The notes under the pieces were generated by a model. It did not search any database, was not told where the DNA came from, and worked only from the letters and a program-made list of their open reading frames with translations. From G965202915 sp965205955 (lineage in GTDB: Bacteria > Pseudomonadota > Gammaproteobacteria > Eutrophobiales > Eutrophobiaceae), in assembly GCA_965205955.1 (NCBI GenBank), contig OZ242192.1, positions 1,426,001-1,490,000 on the forward strand: a stretch of 64,000 nucleotides of DNA, given 5' to 3'. Shown here piece by piece: positions 61,301 through 64,000 of the stretch; positions within the stretch are counted from its first letter, which is position 1; every line of letters begins with the position of its first letter. The position numbers were made by a program, and so were the translations under genes.

Positions 61301-64000
61301 GAACGAGGGAGTGCCGGCTATCTTCACGCTGACGGCGACCCCTGCTCCGATGGCGGATCTGACCGTGACCGTTACGGTGGATCCAGGCACGTACGCTGAC
61401 GGTATCCCGCCGACGACGGTAACGATTACCGGTGGCGAGACGACGGCCATGCTGACGGTACTGACCGAGAACGACATGAGACAGGAGCAGCCGTCGGGGA
61501 TTATTTCTGGCCCGATAACGGCGACGGTGGAGGACGGCGCAGGCTATACGGTAGGCTCGCCCAACACAGCCACTCTCTCTGTGATTGATGCCGACTCTCC
61601 GCCGTCTCTGAGCATTGACTCGCCGAGCGTAGCCGAGGGCAACGCCGGGATGACGAGGTTGCGCTACACGGTGACACTGACTAACGAGTCGGAACTGATG
61701 GTGACGGTGGACTACGCGGATGAGACGGGCACTGCGGCCGGCGACACGGCGACCTCGGGCACCGACTACACCCCGCTCCCCTCTGGTACGTTGACCTTTG
61801 CGCCGCGCACGACCACACAGAACATTGACGTAATGGTGATAGGGGACACGGATGTCGAGCCGGACGAGACGGTCATCGTCAGACTGTCGAATCCGGTGAA
61901 CGCGAGGACTGGTTCCTCTTTAGACCGCACCGGCACCGGCACGATTACCGATGATGACCTGCCGGTCATCTCTATAGCCGCCGGGCCTTCCCCGGTGATC
62001 GAGGGGGCGCCGGCTACCTTCAGGCTGACGGCGAACCCTGCTCCGGCGGCGAATCTGACCGTGACGGTTGCCGTGAGCGACGGGGCGGGCGACTTCATTG
62101 GCAGTCCGCCACCGCCGCCGACGGTGGTAATTCCCTCAGGAGGTTCGGTGACGCTGTCGGTGCCGACCAACGACGACACTGCCGACGAACCGAACGGCAT
62201 GATCACGGCGACGGTGGGGAGCGGTACGGGCTACACGGTGGACGGGACGAACAACACAGCCAGTGTCACAGTCAATGATAACGACACGGCGGTGGTGCCG
62301 GTCATTTCTATAGCCGCCGGGACTTCCTCGGTGATCGAGGGGGCGCCGGCGACCTTCACGCTGAGGGCGAACGTTCCTCCGCCGGCGACTCTGACCGTGA
62401 TGGTTACCGTTACCGCCTCGGGCGACTTCATTGGCAGTCCGTTGCCGACGACAGTGATGATTACCACGTCAGGTTTGGTGACGCTGACGGTACCGACCAT
62501 GGACGACTCTATCAACGAACCGGATGGCATAATAACGGTGACGGTGACGGCCGGTACGGGCTACACGGTAGCCACAGGGGGAGGCAACACGGCCAGTGTC
62601 ACGGTCCAGGATAACGACGTGCCGGCCATCTCCATAGCCGCCGGGCCCCCGGTGACCGAGGGGGCGCTGGTTACCTTCACGCTGACGGCGAACCCTACTC
62701 CGGCGGCGGATCTGACCGTGACGGTTACCGTCACCGACTCGGGCGACTTCATTACCGGTGCGCCGCCGGCGACGGTAACGATTACCGGCAGTGCCACGAC
62801 GGCTACGCTGGAGGTGCCGACCACCGACGACACTACCCCCGAGACGCTCGGAATGATAACGGCGATGGTAACGGCGGGCGACGGCTACACAGTCGGTACC
62901 CCGGCCATGGCCACGGTCGATGTACGGGATGACGATACAGGGATAGTTATCTCTATAGTCGCCGGGACTTCCCCGGTGCCCGAGGGGATGGCGGCGACCT
63001 TCACGCTGACGGCGGACCCTGCTCCGTTGGCGAACCTGACCGTGACGGTTACCGTTACCGACTCGGGCGACTTCATTACCAGTGCGCCGATGCCGACGGT
63101 GGTAATTCCCCCGGCAGGTTCGGTGACGCTGACGGTGCCGACCACCGACGACACTACCCCCGAGCCGAACGGCGTGATAACGGCGACGGTGACGTCCGGC
63201 GCCGGCTACATGCCAGCCGGAGGGGGAGCCGACAGCGCCAGTGTCACGGTGAATAATGACGACCGCGAGGCACCGACAGAACCGGGTGTCTTCGTCTCCC
63301 AGACGGAACTCAGTATTGAAGAAGGTAGCGAGGCCATCTACACCGTGGTACTCGACACCGCGCCGACGGACGATGTCACGATTACCCCGATGGTCGCTCC
63401 TGCCTCGGATGTACTCAGCGAGACTTTCTCTTCGGGCGACGAAGTGCCGGCAACGGTATCCGAGGCGCTGACCTTCACCCCGGCCAACTGGAACGTGCCA
63501 CAGCCCGTCACTGTAACCGGCGTGGACAACAACAGAACAGGAGCCCTCTTCCTGCAGGTGAGAGTGCGCCATATGGCCTCGAGCTCGGACGGCGACTATG
63601 ACAGTGTGGGCATCGCGAGCGTGAGAGTCGACGTGTTCGATGACGATCCTTTGCTCATCATCTCCCATACGGAACGCACGGTGGCTGAAGCTGGCGGCAT
63701 GGCCGAATACACCGTAGTGATGGGCTTCAGGCTGAGCGTAGATTTACCTGTTAGCCTGGTGAGCGATGCCCCCACGGTGGCGACGGTATCGCCGCCGGAT
63801 CTGACCTTCACCCCGTCCAACTGGGATACGCCGCGGACCGTGACCGTGACCGGCGTGAACGACCCCTTCGACAATCCCGATGACCGCACTGCGACCATCA
63901 GCCATACGCATATGGTTGACGGTCGCGACTTTGGATCGCCTTCTCTTACGGAGGATATTCGCAACTTTGTATCGAGATCTGTGGTCGTCACCGCGACCGA
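43308..64000 (+). CDS. Second giant inverse autotransporter adhesin, 3' end outside window (at least 6,897 residues)
   Basis: The frame opens at an ATG (43308-43310) and stays open to the right edge, where it still reads VVVTATD. Order: signal peptide as in gene 1; a 39-residue segment absent from gene 1 (27-65 region to WAAL); helical Gln-rich stretch; barrel (about 181-382). The next ~500 residues parallel gene 1 up to about 46050. The passenger then differs: Calx-beta modules, ENGSTTADYTLIL modules, two sets of GDDVVNIAE Ig-like plus putative-Ig modules (47090 and 49260), a VCBS/PKD pair (53505-54115), FSEAV and SwmB-like modules, and a long run of about 24 Calx-beta-like modules (55145-63260) with DDD linkers. 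No LRR block is seen. It has its own promoter, so it is probably transcribed independently of gene 1. The function is inferred as surface adhesion or matrix binding; the ligand is unknown. Confidence 0.9.
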   Translation, partial: MSDRTLHPLFSSFLGTVFILHGVLAPVRAESPALFGLDDIPLAPARLSLPDPSSALLGLGEIDLSRSRRWAALQEQSRLSGKDGAPAGARGGALPELAGLEQPALDSHLEQYVAEPLRQTGEHLKGLFANQQQVTGVLNQIQQGGVDVEQRLARAGEEKLQSMVDGRLQDIEQRLQGSILPQLNLSYRAPFAGREELFHVNATLSLWETSSHLLFNQGGLLLRDGKDGANLGLGYRFLAGEGLLLGVNTFYDWLSDPNVERWSVGAEARSAWLDLHGNWYQGRGNDRDGDTLYYSPDGWDIELAAHLPTVPWVELGASYYLWEGEGGQDDLEGLRYGLSLKPFTLWNIGLEYDDPDGDGGSWGVKTDLNYQFGVPLSNQLALRGTQGTPDLWSRRYEKVEREYAIRVREQRTVRGERLSIEFADLIAADPMDRSVPVRSPAGRIYVGSLMDPPATDYFTVTHDLPGEITFTVARTSATLATLTLTYTRATPLPDTTPTGTIRITALDTGLIGNSGDLSNQVIVDVLAAAPTTARVLLGEPLPFRMVGCSADACVVPASGAGVPLPVLQLPVTPVESSTCPTCQISLAFDLEFGGTAVYGDDYTVTGLTLTSTRDPDLNPAMDPPTPPATASDTFMVRLDSLSTHYLNVMLILMPDTDPDTNAERKDIQLVYVDRGDDDLIDNEDDRGAPQTVLTLEPAGTSLPFADVADTTLTERSLIASTATVVVTLSDSVYVETGALDTADFTLTADVPGTVTVAGVTRTSDTVATLMLRHEGADIVDISGGVDGTLDVIVEASAHTGAVALYAGSVSIDAMSGVATLSGLTVSPGALTPPFASTTTDYTLNVASTVTSVTLTPTAAGPGATLSVFGSTVTSGSVTTIGGLTAGGMRVVPIVVTAEDGRTMPYQVRIINASGPQPVISIAAETSPVTEGTAATFTLTANPAPAANLTVTVTVTDSGNFIAGAAPTTVTIAGSATTATLEVPTTDDATDEANGTITAMVTAGTGYTVGSPPTDSVTVNDDDAAPTLAIDSPSVAEGNAGETPTLSYTVTLTGETEQQVTVDYTDTTSGTATSGTDYTAITAGTLTFAPGTTTQNIDVTVTGDAADEGDETVILRLSGAVNATITTADGTGTITDDDGGPAAGVTVSQATLSVPENGSTTADYTLILDTAPTADVTIAVESDTVTAATVSSASLTFTPANWNTAQTVTVTGVNDNVDNPGNERTATVTHAPTSTDAGYGSVGIDPVTVTVQDDDDPGTGTVTVTLNPGIAGNDEVNIAELAGGLTIGGTVADGATVEVSFNGGTTLSATVSSTDWSLDIPPTSIGTTVTSVVVVVTATLGLDTGTRSRTVAIDLVAPTATYAAPGTLTVGTAITDIEPGTPSADIASYAVQSGDIPPGLTLASDGIISGAPSTANAATATVEIRLTDGAGNPTDVQIIFPAVGIGSQTLIGFAYSAVTATVGQPPPTVTAPTGAVASSTLSYASGDTDVCTVNPSTGALTLVAAGACVITVTASMTANYQSATDTFTITVAAAGAAGVTVTPTALTVPEDGSSMGTYTLVLDTAPTADVTIAVASDTDTAATVSSASLTFTTTNWNTAQTVTVTGVNDDVPGDRTATVTHAATSGDTTYNSVVIVPVTVTVEDDDAVAPSATLAAADPTTLGERRLNSSTNRATVTVTLMNTVYEPPAELTADDFMLSDTVDGMVTVNSVTRTSDTVATLALAHTGAISSDGTVSVTVLDSAHTGSGDLPAGSLPIDATAPTVSSVAFSTTGPYGLGADIEMTITFNENVFVEGTTPNAILSTNSANRSAPYNRGSGSMELVFRHTVVAGDDDADGVEIFRSPLLGGGGIIRDAAGNDVGRLLTNSAITGGITQRVDATLPMLLTATVTGTALTLTYNEALDDTSTTLPSTTDYMVTVDTVVPVLVNSVAISDMTVTLTLASVVIGGRPVTLSYTPGANPVQDTVGNDAVMLDDRGVSNPSGTVSVSLNTIAGDDVVNIAERTAGFTISGMVADGATVEVTLEGGTPRGATETGTTWTLDIPSDDPDIIGTSVDVEATATLLGATGMVIRPLTLDLVAPTATYALPLTLMVGTTITAIMPGTPSADITSYALQAGTLPPGLTLTLDGTGGGTAGGISGTPTTANVATALVTIRLTDTASNPGDISITFPAVDLGSQTLDGFAYSADTATIGQTAPTVTAPTGAVVGSTLSYASGDEDVCTVDSVTGALTLVAAGSCVITVTASATNYNEATANFTITVSEVAGVTVSETERTVPEDGGMADYTVILTSAPTAEVTIAVASDTDTAATVSPASLTFTTTNWDTAQTVTVTGVNDDIDNPSDERTATLSHTPTSADAGYNTVPIASVTVTVTDDDDAGITVSETELAVAEADGTGAYTLILNTQPAADVTIAVVSDAPLVATVSSASLTFTPTNWNTAQTVTVTGVDDTINNTPPRTATVSHTATSTDTNYDAEGIDPVTVTATDDDAALPVISIAAGTSPVIEGTAATFTVTADTAPMANLSVMVTVTDSGDFIAGVAPTTVTIAAGATTATLTVATMADTDDEPNGVVTATLRTGTGYMVGAPDTASVAVRDNDGATDPVISIAAGAAVMEGTTATFTVTATSAPAADLTVTVTVDDGAGNFIAGVAPTTVTITASATEATLMVATMADSIDEANGTITATVTIGAGYTVDGTNNTASVTVNDDDAEPTLAISSPSVPEGNSGSVMLRYTVTLTGATEREVTVDYADAGTGTATSGTDYETITAGTLTFTPGDATTQDIDVTVTGDAIDEGDGETVIVTLSGAVNAMITTPDGTGTITDDDAEPTLTINSPSVAEGDAGETPTLTYTVTLNGATEQTVTVDYADAGAGGSGTATSGTDYDAITPDTLTFVPGTTTQTITVMVTGDTDEEGDETVIVTLSNPDNATIATADGTGTIRGDDAPVLPTISIAAGPSPVTEADNATFTLTADPAPGTELIVTVTVDDGSGNFIASPAPTMVTITASTTTATLMVSTDDDSVDEAEGMITATVTAGAGYTIALSPDNSATVTVADNDPAPTLAINSPTVLEGDSGSTAMLRYTVTLSGETEQEVTVAYADAAGTATPDTDYETLTAGTLTFTSGGATAQNIDVIVTGDAIDEEDETVVLRLSGAVNAEITTPDGTGTITDDDAAPTLAIDSLSVAEGTTGETPTLTYTVTLTGNTEQEVTVAYADAGATGGGTATSGTDYETIAGGTLTFAPGTTTQTITVTVTGDTEDEGDGETVIVRLSNPNPVGVIITTPDGTGTITDDDDPTLPAISIAAGPSPVTEGDDATFTLTVAPAPMTDLTVTVTVDDGAGDFIASPAPTMVTITASNTTVTLTVMTEDDTTDEAAGMITATVTIGAGYTVSSPSTARVTVQDNDIVITGTPTGAVTEDAPTETATDTLVVEGGFVEQDGTTDRARGLGAYGSFVLDATSGVWIYTLNNDPTTTQGAATNALAEGDVVTEVFTAVSAADPSVEQEVTITITGANDAPTADAGLMQTVTQGITVTLDGSGSSDPDTGDMIDAYAWTQSSTPTVTLDATIEMPTFTAPAVTSPTDLGFSLVVNDGDTDSAPDPVTITVNPASAAPVVSTVEISSTGPYAAGDDIEVTVTFSEMVNVTDTPQIALMVDATTRQATYDSGTGTTALVFLYTVVDGENDADGVSIPANSLAQVAGSTIQDTDGTDDATLTHPAVDADPAQTVDTTAPTVSEVELSSDGPYALDEDIEVTVTFSEAVTVSGAPEITLTVGANERQATFSSGSDTVALVFTYTVAATETDDNGVSIPEDTLAQASGSAIQDTAGNDAVLDHDAVDADPAHAVDTTAPAFDSATVDADVLVLTYSENLDESSAPDNGDYTIGVTPGTAPTVTGVTLSGTDVTLMLSTPVTSDQTVTVSYTVGSTPLQDLAGNDAIELSDATVTNNTPMVLPTISIAAGSSPVTEVDNATFTLTATPAPGTDLTVTVTVTETGTFLGSPVPTTVMITASTTTATLTVPIDDDSIDEAPGMITATVTAGTGYMVDGAGNTASVTVNDNDAAPALAIDSPPMVTEGDDGDTATLSYTVTLSGDTTQEVTVDYADAGLVGGGTATSGADYEPITGGTLTFAPGTTTQTIDVTVRGDAIDEPDEETIIVMLSNPDNATIATDTGTGTITDNDPEPTLAIDSPNMFEGDDGDTATLRYTVTLSGDTEREVTVGYADAGTGTAASGTDYEALTAGTLTFAPGGATTQNIDVTVMGDVDDEGDEETVVVRLSGAVNATITTPDGTGTITDDDDPPALAINAPSVDEGDSGSVTLSYTVTLTGTTAQTVMVDYADAGSGTATSGTDYETITGGTLTFTPGGATTQTIAVTVTGDTIDEEDETVILRLSGAVNAEITTPDGTGTIDDDDDPPMLAISSPTMNEGNSGRAMLRYVVTLTGNTEREVTVDYADTSGGTATSGTDYDPITAGTLTFAPGGAATQNIDLMVVGDTIDEEDETVILRLSGAVNATISTADGTGTITDDDDEPTLAINSLTVPEGDSGSVMLRYTVTLNGATARTVTVQYADAGTTGGGTATSGADYDAITAGTLTFTPGGAATQTIDVMVRGDTIDEEDQTVILRLSGATNATITTPDGTGTITDDDAEPGLAINSPSVGEGDSMPLRYTVRLIGATEKEVTVQYEDSRAGSATSGADYDALTAATLTFAPGTTTQNIDVTVTDDTMNELTETVLITLSNNPVNARITTGTGTGRITDDDVPVISIAAGPAVNEGTAATFTLTANPAPAADLTVMVTVDDGAGDFIDGAAPTMVTITAGNREATLDVRTDDDSTDEVDGMITVTVTAGAGYMVAGGGDSTDSVTVRDDDDPVISIAAGAPVTEGTPATFTVTASSAPMTNLTVTVTVDDGAGNFIASPAPTTVTILASAMMATLTVPTTDDTTDEANGMITATVTDGAGYTVDGANNTDSVAVNDDDDPPTLAINSPSVDEGDTGDMPTLTYTVTLTGETEQEVTVDYADTTSGTAASGTDYTAITASTLTFAPGMTTQPINVTVRGDTIDEPNETVIVMLSNPDNATITAGSGVGTGTITDDDDPVISIVAADPTVIEGASATFTVRATSAPAANLSVMVAVTDGAGTFITGMPPTTVTIPASAMMATLTVPTTDDNTDEAPGMITATVETGTGYRVAPPPGDTARVTVNDNDALPRLAIDSPSVGEGNTGTATLSYTVTLIGATARTVMVDYADAGGGTATSGTDYTAITAGTTLTFAPGTTTQPINVTVTGDTTDEPNETVFVMLSNPVNATITAGRGTGTITDDDDPEISIVAGAAVTEGTAATFTLTASSAPGTNLTVTVTVDDGAGNFIAGSAPTTVTITGGERTAMLMVPTMADSIDEANGMITATVEDGTGYTVAGGGANTASVAVNDNDPPPTLAIDSPSVAEGDDGDAPTLSYTVTLTGDTEQEVTVGYADADSGTATSGTDYEAVTAGTLTFAPGTTTQPIEVTVTGDATDVEDETVILTLSGAVNATITTADGTGTITDDDRVPVISIVPFGPETVIEGTPPTAVRFTLMADPAPMANLTVTVTVDPGTYADGIPPTTVTITGGETMAMLPVPIENDERDEANGMITATVETGTGYTVASPPGNTASVAVEDDDDEPTLAINSPSVTEGNSGTATLRYVVTLTGMTEREVTVRYAEGSGGTATSGTDYNRITGGMLTFASGTTTQNIDVTVRGDTTDEPNETVIVTLSNPDNATIMTADGTGTITDDDDPEISIAAGAAVTEGTAATFTLTATSAPGTNLTVTVTVDDGSGNFIAGVAPTTVTITGTTATLRVPTMGDSIDEANGMITATVETGTGYTVDGTNNSASVAVNDDDAAPTLAIDSPSVAEGDSGTATLSYEVTLTGATEREVMVQYAGTGGTATSGTDYTAITAGTLTFAPSVTTQNINVTVRGDTVEEMNETVFVTLSSPVNATIVGNGRGTGTITDDDGVVALPVISIRAVGSFVNEGVPAIFTLTATPAPMADLTVTVTVDPGTYADGIPPTTVTITGGETTAMLTVLTENDMRQEQPSGIISGPITATVEDGAGYTVGSPNTATLSVIDADSPPSLSIDSPSVAEGNAGMTRLRYTVTLTNESELMVTVDYADETGTAAGDTATSGTDYTPLPSGTLTFAPRTTTQNIDVMVIGDTDVEPDETVIVRLSNPVNARTGSSLDRTGTGTITDDDLPVISIAAGPSPVIEGAPATFRLTANPAPAANLTVTVAVSDGAGDFIGSPPPPPTVVIPSGGSVTLSVPTNDDTADEPNGMITATVGSGTGYTVDGTNNTASVTVNDNDTAVVPVISIAAGTSSVIEGAPATFTLRANVPPPATLTVMVTVTASGDFIGSPLPTTVMITTSGLVTLTVPTMDDSINEPDGIITVTVTAGTGYTVATGGGNTASVTVQDNDVPAISIAAGPPVTEGALVTFTLTANPTPAADLTVTVTVTDSGDFITGAPPATVTITGSATTATLEVPTTDDTTPETLGMITAMVTAGDGYTVGTPAMATVDVRDDDTGIVISIVAGTSPVPEGMAATFTLTADPAPLANLTVTVTVTDSGDFITSAPMPTVVIPPAGSVTLTVPTTDDTTPEPNGVITATVTSGAGYMPAGGGADSASVTVNNDDREAPTEPGVFVSQTELSIEEGSEAIYTVVLDTAPTDDVTITPMVAPASDVLSETFSSGDEVPATVSEALTFTPANWNVPQPVTVTGVDNNRTGALFLQVRVRHMASSSDGDYDSVGIASVRVDVFDDDPLLIISHTERTVAEAGGMAEYTVVMGFRLSVDLPVSLVSDAPTVATVSPPDLTFTPSNWDTPRTVTVTGVNDPFDNPDDRTATISHTHMVDGRDFGSPSLTEDIRNFVSRSVVVTAT
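43403..43525 (+). other. 39-codon segment of giant gene 2 missing from giant gene 1, bounded by GGCGCT repeats
   Basis: GGCGCT occurs at 43403-43408 and 43520-43525, exactly 117 bp apart. In gene 1 a single GGCGCT joins the same flanks (SPAL directly followed by QEQ). This is the pattern left by deletion between short direct repeats. The segment includes DDIPLAPARLSLPDPSS. Confidence 0.8.
43849..44452 (+). other. Inverse autotransporter beta-barrel domain of giant gene 2
   Basis: Nearly identical to the gene 1 barrel (NLSYRAPFAGREELF to LNYQFGVPLSNQLAL). Conservation of this part contrasts with the divergent passengers. Confidence 0.88.
53505..54115 (+). other. VCBS-like plus PKD-like domain pair in giant gene 2
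   Basis: GAVTEDAPTETATDTLVVEG and VSAADPSVEQEVTITITGAN, followed by TVTLDGSGSSDPDTGDMIDA. It matches the pair at 22542-23180 in gene 1. Confidence 0.72.
55145..63260 (+). repeat. Long run of Calx-beta-like modules in giant gene 2
   Basis: About 24 modules of roughly 105-115 residues alternate between two types: ISIAAGxxPVTEGxxATFTLTA and LAIDSPSVxEGDSGxATLxY. Most end in TITDDDDP or SVxVNDDDA linkers, whose acidic residues fit calcium binding as in Calx-beta domains. Confidence 0.82.

Overview
The window most likely comes from a gammaproteobacterial methanotroph (Methylococcales-like). The main clue is an octaheme hydroxylamine-oxidoreductase gene (haoA) followed directly by haoB, with no cytochrome c554/cM552 genes (cycAB) after them, as is usual in methanotrophs rather than ammonia oxidisers. 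No rRNA, tRNA or taxonomic marker is present, so the assignment is an inference.

Layout. (1) 1-4352, minus strand: a defence-type segment with the 5' part of a type I restriction-modification methylase gene (hsdM, running off the left edge), a 58-residue excisionase-type helix-turn-helix protein just upstream of it, and a strikingly AT-rich gene for an 860-residue TIR/P-loop NTPase protein. (2) 4353-7654, plus strand: a hairpin-rich intergenic region, a sigma70-type promoter, then haoA-haoB for periplasmic hydroxylamine (or related N-oxide) chemistry. (3) 7655-9515: a junction. A prepilin-like reading frame is cut off, and a fragment matching the 3' end of giant gene 1 follows. An IS481-family element then sits inside a GC-rich palindrome, followed by a promoter/leader region that recurs before giant gene 2. 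(4) 9516-42464: one uninterrupted 32,949-bp gene for a 10,982-residue inverse autotransporter (intimin/invasin type, type Ve) with a very long passenger of Ig-like, cadherin-like, Calx-beta, VCBS/PKD-like and six cysteine-capped leucine-rich-repeat (LRR) domains. (5) 42465-43307: an 11-bp tandem repeat, a 181-bp MITE-like element with perfect 27-bp inverted repeats, and a second copy of the promoter/leader region. (6) 43308-64000: a second giant paralogue, open for at least 6,897 codons to the window edge. It has a near-identical barrel but a different passenger dominated by Calx-beta-like modules and no LRRs so far.

How it fits together. haoAB is a metabolic pair embedded in accessory DNA. 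The giant genes appear to be a tandem array that grows and shrinks by recombination. Signs of this are a fragment of a third 3' end, a 4.1-kb internal tandem duplication, 72-bp LRR duplications, a 39-codon deletion between short repeats, and duplicated promoters. Both small mobile elements lie at the centres of GC-rich palindromes and are flanked by 6-bp target duplications. The most novel-looking item is the pair of giant inverse autotransporters, one carrying capped LRR modules of different lengths, each under a duplicated strong promoter with a long leader that may encode a short upstream peptide.
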